The notes below the pieces were generated by a model. The model ran no database searches. It saw only the letters and a program-made list of their open reading frames with translations, and was not told the DNA's origin. A program made the position numbers and the translations under genes. From the NCBI GenBank assembly GCA_025060675.1, contig JANXBI010000024.1:1-64000 (forward strand): a stretch of DNA of 64,000 bases, written 5' to 3'. Below, in pieces: positions 52,508-60,539 of this stretch (the stretch's first letter is position 1; the number at the start of each line of letters is the position of its first letter). Origin of the DNA: Candidatus Caldatribacterium sp. Lineage in GTDB: Bacteria > Atribacterota > Atribacteria > Atribacterales > Caldatribacteriaceae.

Positions 52508-53015
52508 TAGTTACGTCCTCCTACTTGGGCGTATTGTGTCTTTGCCAGGGCAGAGGACATTTTGTCCGCTTTCAACCATTCGCGTTGTGGACCCCAAAGG
52601 GACACCAGGGCGCAGCGCTTCTTTAGGGGACCACCAGGACCTTTAGGACTGGACAAAGGCAAGCCCCTCCTTAGAGTAAATCCTCCCTTTCCTGAGGTGA
52701 GTATACCAATTGTGTATCCCTCGAGTAAAGAAGGTCTCAGTCCTTGGATTTCATGGCTAGAACCTTCGTGTAGCAAGAAGGATGCACTAAGAGGGAAAGA
52801 GCACAAAAGATGGGAAGCTTGAAACCTCCTTGAGGAAGGGCTCTGCCTATCGTCCTTTTTGGCGGACACGTTCACGAAAACCCCTTGTTTTCCATTGTGC
52901 CACATGGTGAGGAAGCCATTTGGTACGAGGATGCTGTGTGGTGGATGGAAAAGATGCAGAGACCTTTTCCCAAAAGGTTGACATCCTCGTAGCATGGGTA
53001 AAACCTCCAGAGAGG
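52508..53015. other. Intergenic stretch with a possible gene remnant
   Basis: About 500 bases. A plus-strand frame from 52834 to 52992 reads protein-like (GGHVHENPLFS, GEEAIWYEDAVWWMEK) but has no start and follows a stop. It may be the 3' end of a decayed gene. A long minus-strand frame (52507-52995) is low-complexity and not credible. No promoter for the cyclic di-GMP gene is certain. Confidence 0.4.
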
Positions 53016-53039
53016 AGGGGGCAAAAATGAAAAAAATTT

Positions 53040-53369
53040 TTGCCCCACATTACTATCCTTCTTGTTGCCACTGTGCTGGTCCTTGTTGGATGTAGCGGAA
53101 CTGGCGTAGAGCAACCTCCTGGGCCAACACAAGCTGTGTCCTGTGTGCTTCGAGTTTTGTCAACTTCCCCCAATGTGTGGGGATACGTTTGGGTGAATGG
53201 TATGAACACTGGTGTGTACCTTGACCCTATGGGTGTGGTACAAGTTGGCTCATATCCCTGTGGGCAGGAAGTGAGAGTACAAATCGTCGATGAGTTCGGC
53301 GAACAGAGCCATATTGAAGTCGTGTTCCTTTCTGGCGGGATAACCACCGTGAATTTTTCTTGGTGGTGA
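53040..53369 (+). CDS. Small lipoprotein, unknown function (start broken or shifted)
   Basis: About 109 residues with signal and lipobox (LLVATVLVLVGC) and a short beta-rich domain (WGYVWVNGMNTGVYLDPMG), perhaps a carboxypeptidase-regulatory or PEGA-like fold. TTG 53040 is the formal start but is 16 bases from the ribosome site GGAGGGGG. An ATG at 53027 is placed ideally, yet is out of frame; one base fewer in A7T5 (53030-53041) would give MKKILPHITILL in frame. Cell-envelope role inferred from the lipobox only. Confidence 0.65.
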   Translation: MPHITILLVATVLVLVGCSGTGVEQPPGPTQAVSCVLRVLSTSPNVWGYVWVNGMNTGVYLDPMGVVQVGSYPCGQEVRVQIVDEFGEQSHIEVVFLSGGITTVNFSWW

Positions 53370-53391
53370 GGTTGATCTCTAAGGTAGTGAT

Positions 53392-53419
53392 TCCGGGACA
53401 GGGACGCCAGTGTCCCGGA
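53392..53419 (+). terminator. Hairpin after the lipoprotein gene
   Basis: Perfect 9-bp stem TCCGGGACA/TGTCCCGGA with a 10-base loop, 22 bases past the stop. Weak T tail. Plausible terminator separating the lipoprotein from the TRAP operon. Confidence 0.55.
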
Positions 53420-53502
53420 TTGGGAATCCCCTGTTTTCATACCTTGCCCTTTGGACCGCTGATTCCTTTTAATTTCCTTCTCCTTGCTGCGTGACTCTAT
53501 CC

Positions 53503-53541
53503 TTGACCTTTCTCTTTTAGGATGCTAACATGGTAGTATAC
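53503..53541 (+). promoter_or_regulatory. Promoter and GntR-type operator of the first TRAP operon
   Basis: TTGACC (53503-53508), 17-base spacer, TAACAT (53526-53531), directly followed by ATGGTAGTATAC (53530-53541). The same 12 bases lie in the gntR promoter at 58251-58262. A GTATAC core flanked by TGGTA is a likely site for the FadR-type GntR regulator in this cluster. Confidence 0.6.
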
Positions 53542-53561
53542 CAAAGAGGGGAGGTAGTATT

Positions 53562-54539
53562 ATGCGACGGTTTTTAGCCATCCTTGTCCTTGCGCTTTTC
53601 GGTGCCATGGCCTTCTCTGTGGCTTCCGGGGAGGCAAAAGTTGTCTGGAAGTTTGGCCACCTCGTAAACGAAGAACACATGTGGCACCGGACAGCGGTGA
53701 AGTTCGCCGAGCTTGTAAAGGAGAAAACCAACGGGGAGGTTGAAATCGTCATCTACCCGAACGAGCAACTTGGGAAAGAGATCGAAGTTCTCACCATGAT
53801 TCAGGCCGGAACTGCGGACCTCACGATTTCTGGAGAATCCATGCAGAACTGGGCACCTAAAGCTGCGCTCATTGCCGCACCATATGCCTTCAGGAACATT
53901 GACCACATGGTGAAGGCGATCAATAGCGACATTGGTCAGGAAATACGTCAGGAAATCATCGAAAAAGTTGGCGTTATTCCCCTGTACTATCACATCCGGG
54001 CTCCTCGGAACCTCACCTCCAACAAACCCATATCGAAGCCAGAGGATGTTCGGGGTCTCCGGCTTCGTCTGCCCAATGTCCCGCTTTTTGTGGAAGCTTG
54101 GAAAGCGGTTGGAGCAAGTCCCCAGGTTATGGCTTTCAGCGAGGTTTTCACTGCCCTCCAGCAAGGAGTTATCGATGCTCAGGAGAACCCCTACGATCTC
54201 ATCTACAATGCCAGCCTCTATGAGGTCCAAAAGTACGTGAACGAAACCGAACACGTTATTGGTTGGGTGTGGGTGGTTTTGGGGAAGAAGCAGTTTGAGT
54301 CGCTCTCCAAAGAACTTCAAGAGGCTGTTCTTGCTGCTGCACAAGAGGCGCAAAAGTATGCAGATCTCCTCTTTTGGCAAGAAATGCCCACCTTTAAGCA
54401 AAAGCTTATTGAGAAGGGCATGATCATTAACTCTGCGGTGGACAAAGAGGCTTTCCGAAAAATCATGTCTGAAGCAGTAGAGAAAGTGCTCACACCAGAA
54501 CAGGCAGCGCTTTACCGGAAAATCCAGGAGCTTGAGTAA
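53562..54539 (+). CDS. TRAP transporter solute-binding protein DctP (set 1), sugar-acid type
   Basis: A 325-residue periplasmic binding protein with signal peptide (about 1-22). Substrate-carboxylate Arg is in VRGLRLRLPNVPLF; AFSEVFTALQQGVIDAQENP is the hallmark region. IDAQENP is common in hexuronate and related sugar-acid binders. The operon context (zinc dehydrogenase, mannonate-oxidoreductase-like SDR, GntR) supports a uronate or aldonate. ATG with GGGAGG upstream. Confidence 0.9.
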   Translation: MRRFLAILVLALFGAMAFSVASGEAKVVWKFGHLVNEEHMWHRTAVKFAELVKEKTNGEVEIVIYPNEQLGKEIEVLTMIQAGTADLTISGESMQNWAPKAALIAAPYAFRNIDHMVKAINSDIGQEIRQEIIEKVGVIPLYYHIRAPRNLTSNKPISKPEDVRGLRLRLPNVPLFVEAWKAVGASPQVMAFSEVFTALQQGVIDAQENPYDLIYNASLYEVQKYVNETEHVIGWVWVVLGKKQFESLSKELQEAVLAAAQEAQKYADLLFWQEMPTFKQKLIEKGMIINSAVDKEAFRKIMSEAVEKVLTPEQAALYRKIQELE

Positions 54540-54568
54540 GTCACAAGGTGAAGGCGGATGGAAAAAAG

Positions 54569-54596
54569 AGGCCTCGGCAAGATCGTGCCGAGGCCT
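54569..54596 (+). terminator. Terminator-like hairpin between dctP and dctQ (set 1)
   Basis: Perfect 11-bp stem AGGCCTCGGCA/TGCCGAGGCCT, 6-base loop, followed by TTATTTTT. Structurally a textbook intrinsic terminator, yet the TRAP membrane genes follow 20 bases on. Probably leaky, giving excess binding protein. Confidence 0.8.
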
Positions 54597-54616
54597 TTAT
54601 TTTTGGGGTGAGGGGG

Positions 54617-55081
54617 ATGGAGGAGAGGAGAACGCTTGAGCGGGTTCTTGAGATAGGAATGTTTGCGTCCTTTTGTGCCCTTGTTGGTGTCGTTATGTTA
54701 AGCGTTGTGACGCGGTTCTTCCTCCCCTTTGTGGTCTTTTCTTGGACGGAGGAAACTTCGCGATTCCTTTTTGTCTGGACTGTAGCCTTAGGGGCACCCT
54801 GTGCCTTGCGCCGTGGAGAGTTCGTAAGCGTAGATTTCCTTTTGTGCCGTTTTCCCCAGTGCACTAGAAAATGGTTTGGGAAATCTTTTTACACCCTCTC
54901 GGGAGTCTTTTTCGCCGTCGTCTTCGTCTATAGCCTTCAGTTTGCCCGTCTTGGTTTTCTCCAAATGTCACCCACCATGCGCATTCCCATGGTTTTTGCG
55001 TACCTGAGCATGGTTGTCACGTCATTCTTTATCGCTTTGTACTCCTTTTCTCTCCTCTTTACACGAGGTGATGTGCGGTGA
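54617..55081 (+). CDS. TRAP transporter small membrane subunit DctQ (set 1)
   Basis: A 154-residue four-helix protein (SWTEETSRFLFVWTVALGA is the conserved segment). ATG 54617 is chosen because earlier in-frame starts lie in the terminator hairpin. The stop overlaps the dctM start (TGATG). Couples DctP to DctM. Confidence 0.88.
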   Translation: MEERRTLERVLEIGMFASFCALVGVVMLSVVTRFFLPFVVFSWTEETSRFLFVWTVALGAPCALRRGEFVSVDFLLCRFPQCTRKWFGKSFYTLSGVFFAVVFVYSLQFARLGFLQMSPTMRIPMVFAYLSMVVTSFFIALYSFSLLFTRGDVR

Positions 55082-56352
55082 TGGCATTCCTCCTTTTCCT
55101 CATTTTCGTTGGGCTGCTCCTTATGGGGTTCCCTGTCGCTTTCTCGCTTGGAGTTTCTTCCCTTGTGTACCTCTTGCTTAAAGGGGTACCTTTGAACATC
55201 ATTCCTCAGAAGATGTACTCTGGAATTGATTCTTTTGTGCTGCTTTGCATTCCTGCTTTTATCGTTGCAGGGAATCTCATGAACACCGCGGGGATTACTC
55301 GGCGCATTATTCATTTTTCCAATGCCATCGTGGGGTTCATTCGAGGGGGACTGGCCTTAGCCAATGTGGCTGCATCCATGATTTTTGCCGGTATATCTGG
55401 GACAGCCCTTGCGGATACAGCAAGCATTGGTGCTATCCTTATTCCTGCCATGAAGGATGAGGGATATGATGCGGACTTCTCAGCAGCGGTGACCGCATCG
55501 TCTTCAACTGTTGGGCCGATTATTCCGCCCAGTGTCCCCATGATTATTGTCGGGACGCTGACAGGGCTTTCGGTTACGCGCCTTTTCCTTGCCGGAGCTA
55601 TTCCCGGGATCCTCCTTGGGTTTTCCCTCATGGCGATTACCTATTACCTCTCCGTGAAGAGGAATTACCCAAAGGGGGAGAGGTTGCCCTTTCGATGTGT
55701 CATCCGTACGCTTATTGACGCTTCGTGGGCCCTGGGAATGGTGGTATTGATCCTCTTTGGTATCCTTGGAGGGGTTTTCACGCCCACCGAAGCTTCGGTG
55801 GTTGCCGTTGTCTATGCGCTCCTTGTGGGTCTTTTGGTGTATCGGGAGCTCAAGCCAAGGGATATCCCCCGTATTGTTATCGAATCGGTTCGAATGACCA
55901 CCGCTGTCATGATCCTCGTTGGCTTGGCACGTCTCTTCGCCTGGATTGTCACCACCGAGCGTATTCCCCAACTTGTTGCTCAAGGGATACTCAGCCTCTC
56001 CACGAATCCTTACATAGTGATATTCCTCATTAATGCCATCCTCCTTTTTGTGGGGTGTTTCATGGAAACTGTAGCGGCTCTCGTCATTTTTGTCCCTGTT
56101 CTCCTTCCTGTGGCCATGCGAGTTGGTATGGACCCGATTCATTTTGCTGTTATGGTGGTTTTGAACCTTATTATTGGCCTCACCACCCCACCTGTGGGGG
56201 TGTGCCTTTTTGTGGCGGCCAACATCGCCAAGATATCCCTTGGAGAATTGGTCAAAGCAATGGTACCGTTCTTGCTTGTCCTCCTTGCAGTGCTCTTTCT
56301 TGTGAGCTATGTGCCGGTACTGAGCCTGACTTTACCAAATCTCCTGCGATAG
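55081..56352 (+). CDS. TRAP transporter large membrane subunit DctM (set 1)
   Basis: A 423-residue permease with about 11-12 helices; SGSxxAD-type motif seen as GISGTALADTASIGAILIPAM and IIPPSVPMIIVG. Sodium-driven uptake in known members. Translationally coupled to dctQ. Confidence 0.93.
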   Translation: MAFLLFLIFVGLLLMGFPVAFSLGVSSLVYLLLKGVPLNIIPQKMYSGIDSFVLLCIPAFIVAGNLMNTAGITRRIIHFSNAIVGFIRGGLALANVAASMIFAGISGTALADTASIGAILIPAMKDEGYDADFSAAVTASSSTVGPIIPPSVPMIIVGTLTGLSVTRLFLAGAIPGILLGFSLMAITYYLSVKRNYPKGERLPFRCVIRTLIDASWALGMVVLILFGILGGVFTPTEASVVAVVYALLVGLLVYRELKPRDIPRIVIESVRMTTAVMILVGLARLFAWIVTTERIPQLVAQGILSLSTNPYIVIFLINAILLFVGCFMETVAALVIFVPVLLPVAMRVGMDPIHFAVMVVLNLIIGLTTPPVGVCLFVAANIAKISLGELVKAMVPFLLVLLAVLFLVSYVPVLSLTLPNLLR

Positions 56353-56363
56353 GAGGTGAAACG

Positions 56364-57377
56364 GTGCGAGCGGTGCTTGTACCAGAGCCTGGCAAACTGA
56401 CTCTTGTTGAGCGAGAAGTCCCGTGTGCTCTGGGAAATACCGATGTCCTTGTGCGGGTGAGGGTGGGGGGTATCTGTGGAACGGACCTCCACATCTTCCA
56501 TGGCACTTCTCCTGTGGCCACGTACCCCAGGGTGATTGGGCACGAGTTTGTGGGAGAGGTGGTGGGAAGAGGGAGGGGGGTAACAAGTGTCCAGGAGGGG
56601 GACCATGTGGTAGTGGAACCAATCCTTTTCTGCGGGGTGTGTTACCCTTGTTCCGTAGGGCGGCCGAATGTCTGTGAACGCCTTGAAGTTTTTGGGGTGC
56701 ACCGGGATGGGGGATTCCAAGAGTACGTCGTCGTGCCGGAACGGAACGTCCACCCCTTTTCCAAAGATATACCTTGGGAGGAAGCCGTCCTTATGGAACC
56801 CTTTACGATCGCTCTTCAAGTTGCCGAAAGAGGGAGTATAACCAGAGAGGATAAGGTCCTCATCATAGGAGCTGGTCCCATAGGCCTGTGCATCCTCATG
56901 TACCTCAAATCCTTTGGGGTGCATTGTGGTGTGTCTGATCTTGTTCCGGAGCGCTTACAACGTGCCAGGGATTTGGGGGCGGACTTTGTGGTGCACGTGG
57001 GGAAAGAACGCCTTGAAGAGGAGGTGTTTCGCCACTGGCCAGGTGGTGCCCACGTGGTTGTGGATGCCGTTGGGACTCCAGAGACACTTGGTCAAGCGAT
57101 ACAGCTTGCTTCCCGGGCAGGAAGGATTGTGGTACTTGGTTTCCACAGAGAGCCGACTCCTATTCCTCAAGCTTTCATCACCCTGAAGGAACTCACCATC
57201 GTTGGGTCACGACTCCAAGCGCACAAGTTTCCCCGTGTTGTAGCACTCTTTGAGAGTCGGAAGTTGCGTCCGGAGAAGCTTGTGAGCCATGTGTTCCCCT
57301 TTGAGAAGGTTTACGAGGCCTTTGCGCTTCTTGAGCAGCATCCAGAGAAGGCTTGCAAGGTTCTCCTCACGTTTTGA
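56364..57377 (+). CDS. Zinc-dependent medium-chain dehydrogenase (sugar-acid/polyol type)
   Basis: A 337-residue MDR enzyme. Catalytic zinc: Cys in GGICGTDLH and HE in GHEFVGEV. Structural zinc: CGVCYPCSVGRPNVC. NAD fold: VLIIGAGPIGLCILMY. GTG with AGGAGGTGA 7 bases upstream; longer in-frame sequence lies inside dctM. Similar to L-galactonate/L-idonate/sorbitol dehydrogenases. In this operon it may oxidise an aldonate to a ketouronate; substrate inferred. Confidence 0.9.
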   Translation: MRAVLVPEPGKLTLVEREVPCALGNTDVLVRVRVGGICGTDLHIFHGTSPVATYPRVIGHEFVGEVVGRGRGVTSVQEGDHVVVEPILFCGVCYPCSVGRPNVCERLEVFGVHRDGGFQEYVVVPERNVHPFSKDIPWEEAVLMEPFTIALQVAERGSITREDKVLIIGAGPIGLCILMYLKSFGVHCGVSDLVPERLQRARDLGADFVVHVGKERLEEEVFRHWPGGAHVVVDAVGTPETLGQAIQLASRAGRIVVLGFHREPTPIPQAFITLKELTIVGSRLQAHKFPRVVALFESRKLRPEKLVSHVFPFEKVYEAFALLEQHPEKACKVLLTF

Positions 57378-57390
57378 GGGGGTGGCAGGG

Positions 57391-58221
57391 ATGTTTGATT
57401 TTACCGGAAAGGTTGCGGTTATCACCGGTGGGGGTGGAGTCCTTTGTGGTGCTTTTGCGAGGGCTCTGGCTTCTTATGGAGCGAAGGTTGCTGTTCTTGA
57501 CTTGAATTTCGAGGCAGCCCAGAAAGTCGTCGAGGATATTGTGGCGCAGGGTGGTGTGGCCCAGGCGGTGCAGTGTGATGTGCTTGATTATGAGAGCGTC
57601 CTCAAAGCGGCAGAGAGTGTGGAGAAAACCTTTAGGGGATGGGATATTCTCATCAATGGTGCGGGCGGGAATCATCCTCGTGGGACGTTGTCTAAGGAAT
57701 TCTTTGAGCCTAGGGATCTCGACGAGAAAGAGAGTTTCTTTGACCTTGCTCTTGATGGGTTTCGGTTCGTTTTTGACCTGAACCTCTTTGGAACCATCAT
57801 TCCTACCCAGGTTTTCGGAAGAGCGATGGCACGACGTGGTAAGGGAGTCATCATTAACATTGCCTCTATGGCCTCTTTTCGAGCTATCACCAGGGTTCCT
57901 GCCTATGCAGCGGCAAAGGCAGCAGTGGTGAGTTTTACCCAATGGCTTGCCGTCTACCTTGGAAAGTCAGGCGTACGGGTGAATGCGATAGCGCCAGGGT
58001 TCTTCTTAACGCAACAGAACTACCGCCTTCTTGTGGCTGAGGATGGGACCCTTACCCCACGAGCCCAGAAAATCCTTGCTCATACACCTATGGGGCGGCT
58101 TGGAGAGCCCAAAGAGCTCATTGGGACACTTCTTTGGCTTTGTGACGATGAGGCTTCGGGTTTTGTGACGGGAGTGGTTGTTCCCGTTGATGGAGGATTC
58201 CTGGCGTATGCTGGAGTGTAA
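57391..58221 (+). CDS. Short-chain dehydrogenase, D-mannonate oxidoreductase-like
   Basis: A 276-residue SDR: cofactor motif VITGGGGVLCGAFARAL, NGAGGNHP, catalytic Ser in NIASMASF and YAAAK, C-terminal DGGFLAYAGV. The NPR/GGNHP loop and overall pattern resemble SDR-type fructuronate reductases of uronate pathways in thermophiles. ATG 57391, 13 bases after the dehydrogenase gene. No UxaC or UxuA is present here. Confidence 0.85.
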   Translation: MFDFTGKVAVITGGGGVLCGAFARALASYGAKVAVLDLNFEAAQKVVEDIVAQGGVAQAVQCDVLDYESVLKAAESVEKTFRGWDILINGAGGNHPRGTLSKEFFEPRDLDEKESFFDLALDGFRFVFDLNLFGTIIPTQVFGRAMARRGKGVIINIASMASFRAITRVPAYAAAKAAVVSFTQWLAVYLGKSGVRVNAIAPGFFLTQQNYRLLVAEDGTLTPRAQKILAHTPMGRLGEPKELIGTLLWLCDDEASGFVTGVVVPVDGGFLAYAGV

Positions 58222-58231
58222 GGTTGATGAG

Positions 58232-58262
58232 TTGACGAAAATATGTTAGTATGGTAGTATAC
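58232..58262 (+). promoter_or_regulatory. gntR promoter with operator
   Basis: TTGACG (58232-58237), 17-base spacer, TAGTAT (58255-58260). ATGGTAGTATAC at 58251-58262 overlaps the -10, identical to the site at 53530-53541. Suggests autoregulation and control of the TRAP operon. Confidence 0.65.
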
Positions 58263-58273
58263 ATAAGGGGAGG

Positions 58274-58960
58274 ATGAAGGTGGAACTCCTTGCTGCACCC
58301 AAACGAGGCGCCTCGGCACGGGAGTATGTCTATGAAACGCTGAAAAAGAGCATTGTTCTCCTTTCTCTAAAGCCTGGGCAAAGTATCACCGAGCAGGAGG
58401 TGGCTGAAAAACTTTCGGTAAGTAGAACGCCCGTTCGAGAAGCGTTCATTCGCCTTGCTCAGGAAGGCCTTCTTGAAACGTATCCTCAGCGGGGTACTGT
58501 GGTCTCACTTATTGACCTGGATCGGGTGGATGAGGCTCGTTTCATGCGTCGAACCCTTGAGAAGGCTATCCTTCGCCTTGCCTGCGATTCCTTCCCGCAA
58601 GAGCTTGCCTTTGAGCTGCGCGCGAATCTTGCGCTCCAAGAAGTATGCTTGGAAGAACGGAATTTCCTCCGACTCTTTGAGCTTGATGAAGAGTTCCATC
58701 GCCTCATCTATCGGGGGTGTAAAAAGGAACGCATATGGGACCTCATTGCACAAATGAACGCCGATTTCCGGCGTATCCGAGTTTTGAAACTCTCCCTGGG
58801 GATTGGGGTTGGAGAGGTGGTGAAACAACATCGGGAGATTGCGGGAGCCATTTTTGACCGCGATGTTGCCAGGGTTGAGGAGCTTGTCGAGACCCATCTT
58901 CGACAGAACGATCCGGACTTTGAAAGGCTCCGAAAAGAATATCCTGAGTACTTTAAGTGA
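58274..58960 (+). CDS. GntR-family regulator, FadR/FCD subgroup
   Basis: A 228-residue regulator. Winged helix at about 15-75 (ITEQEVAEKLSVSRTPVREA, LLETYPQRGTVV); all-helical FCD effector domain after about 90 with metal-ligand pattern ELDEEFHRL and HREIAGAI, THLRQ. ATG 58274 is very close to GGGGAGG; GTG 58280 has better spacing. Follows the sugar-acid dehydrogenases and shares an operator with the first TRAP operon; UxuR/ExuR-like sensing of a sugar acid is likely. Confidence 0.88.
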   Translation: MKVELLAAPKRGASAREYVYETLKKSIVLLSLKPGQSITEQEVAEKLSVSRTPVREAFIRLAQEGLLETYPQRGTVVSLIDLDRVDEARFMRRTLEKAILRLACDSFPQELAFELRANLALQEVCLEERNFLRLFELDEEFHRLIYRGCKKERIWDLIAQMNADFRRIRVLKLSLGIGVGEVVKQHREIAGAIFDRDVARVEELVETHLRQNDPDFERLRKEYPEYFK

Positions 58961-58967
58961 GGGGGTG

Positions 58968-59039
58968 ATGGAGGGAGCACAACAGTGTTCGTCTTGTGCT
59001 GGAGCGTCTCTTCTGAAAACACTTAAGGAGGTGGGATAG
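58968..59039 (+). CDS. Possible 23-residue leader or small protein with CxxC
   Basis: A short frame starting ATG 58968 just after gntR and ending in TAG that shares a base with GTG of the next dctP (TAGTG). The peptide contains QCSSCAGASLLK. It also carries a 7-bp inverted repeat (58976-58982 with 58994-59000). The coupling suggests it may be translated to control dctP; existence is uncertain. Confidence 0.3.
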   Translation: MEGAQQCSSCAGASLLKTLKEVG

Positions 59040-60025
59040 TGCGTCTTTGGACTTTTGTGGTTTTCGGCGTACTTTCTGTAATGGTTTTAGGGGGAGCGCT
59101 GGCTTGCGCTGAGGAGAAAGTATATGAACTTAAGGTCTCCATGGTTATCACACAAGACGACACAATCTACAAAGGATACGAGAAGTTCAAAGAAGGAGTC
59201 GAAGCTCGCACCAATGGCAAGGTTAAAGTGGAACTCTATCCGGGTGGAGTGCTGGGAAGAGATGAAGAAATGTTGGAACAGGCGGTTCTGGGCGCAGGCG
59301 TTTGCGTGAATACGGATGCAGGAAGGCTTGGTGTTTGGGTTCCAGAAATCGGCATTCTCCTTTGTCCATACCTCGTGGACAGTGTCGAAGAAATGCAGAG
59401 GCTTTTGAAGTCTGACCTCCCGAAAGAGTGGCTTGAGAAGCTCCGCAAGGAAAAGGGTCTTGTCGTCCTCGCCTTTAACTGGTATGCTGGAGCTCGCCAC
59501 TTTTTGACCCGGAAGCCTATTACGAAACCGGAAGATCTTGAAGGTTTGAAAATCCGTACTCCTGGTGCCCCGGTATGGCAGGAGACTATTCGGGCTCTAG
59601 GAGCAACTCCTGTCGCTTTGCCTTGGACTGAGGTGTATCCAGCCCTGCAGCAAGGGGTAATCGATGGAGCTGAAGCGCAACACCCAGCAACCTATGGCTC
59701 AAAGCTCTATGAAATTGCCAAGTACATTACCCGGACTGGTCACATTCAGCTTTGGAACGCTCCTGTCGTTGGCGAGAAGTGGTTGAGTTCGCTCCCCGAA
59801 GAGTACCAGAAAATTCTCTTTGAGGAAGCCGAGAAAGCAGGGGACTATGCAACGCAGCTTCTCCTTGAGACCCTTGACGACCTTGAGGCGAAAATGGCCG
59901 CCGAGGGTGCCATCATAAGCGATGTCGACCTTGAACCCTTCAAGAAGCGCGCAGAAGCGGTATACGAGAAGCTCGGATACCAGGAGCTTCGGAAGAAAAT
60001 CCTCGAGTTCCTTGGTAAGGAGTAA
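59039..60025 (+). CDS. TRAP transporter solute-binding protein DctP (set 2)
   Basis: A 328-residue binding protein with signal peptide (about 1-23). LKIRTPGAPVWQETIRALG carries the substrate Arg; WTEVYPALQQGVIDGAEAQ replaces the QENP of set 1, so a different ligand is expected. GTG behind AAGGAGGTGGG. The operon ends in a methyltransferase rather than sugar enzymes. Confidence 0.9.
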   Translation: MRLWTFVVFGVLSVMVLGGALACAEEKVYELKVSMVITQDDTIYKGYEKFKEGVEARTNGKVKVELYPGGVLGRDEEMLEQAVLGAGVCVNTDAGRLGVWVPEIGILLCPYLVDSVEEMQRLLKSDLPKEWLEKLRKEKGLVVLAFNWYAGARHFLTRKPITKPEDLEGLKIRTPGAPVWQETIRALGATPVALPWTEVYPALQQGVIDGAEAQHPATYGSKLYEIAKYITRTGHIQLWNAPVVGEKWLSSLPEEYQKILFEEAEKAGDYATQLLLETLDDLEAKMAAEGAIISDVDLEPFKKRAEAVYEKLGYQELRKKILEFLGKE

Positions 60026-60031
60026 ACCGCG

Positions 60032-60056
60032 AAGGGGGTGGTTTTTCCACCCCCTT
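60032..60056 (+). terminator. Hairpin between dctP and dctQ (set 2)
   Basis: Perfect 10-bp stem AAGGGGGTGG/CCACCCCCTT with a T5 loop, 6 bases after the dctP stop. Same position as in the other three transporters. Confidence 0.7.
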
Positions 60057-60076
60057 GTGTCTGGGGAGGGTTTGCG

Positions 60077-60538
60077 GTGCAGCGGGTTATGGATGTTCTT
60101 GATCGGGTTGAGGCCGCACTGTGTCAGGGTTTACTCCTTGTGATTGTGGGACTTGTATTTGTCTCCGCTCTTTTGCGGTATATTGGGTACCCAGTGAATT
60201 GGACAAACGCGCTTGCCTCTGGACTCTTTGTTTGGCTTATCTACATCGGTGCCGATAGAGCGTTGCGGCGGAATCGTCACATTGGGATGAGTTCTTTTGT
60301 GGACAAGCTTCCTCAGAAGGCGAAGCACACTATAGAAATTGGAGTGACATTCCTTATTTTCTTTTTCCTGCTCGTTATCGCATACCTTGGTGTGCGTATG
60401 GTGTTGGCTAACACAGGACGCGTCTTTGAAGAAATCTTCTTCTTGAGCTACTCCGTTGTTGTTGCTGCCATTCCGGTAGGGACGGGACTTATGTGTCTCA
60501 CGCTCTTGACGAGGATTCTTACGAAGGTGAGGGGGTAA
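60077..60538 (+). CDS. TRAP transporter small membrane subunit DctQ (set 2)
   Basis: A 153-residue four-helix protein. GTG 60077 has GGGGAGGG 6 bases upstream; earlier starts fall in the hairpin. WTNALASGLFVWLIYIGADRAL is the conserved core. One base separates it from dctM. Confidence 0.88.
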   Translation: MQRVMDVLDRVEAALCQGLLLVIVGLVFVSALLRYIGYPVNWTNALASGLFVWLIYIGADRALRRNRHIGMSSFVDKLPQKAKHTIEIGVTFLIFFFLLVIAYLGVRMVLANTGRVFEEIFFLSYSVVVAAIPVGTGLMCLTLLTRILTKVRG

Positions 60539-60539
60539 G

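Noticed and set aside
52507..52995. Minus-strand 162-residue open frame before the cyclic di-GMP gene
   Set aside because: Low-complexity, no ribosome site, no domain, and conflicts with the lipoprotein control region.
56307..56924. Minus-strand 205-residue open frame
   Set aside because: Antisense to the zinc dehydrogenase with both zinc sites intact.
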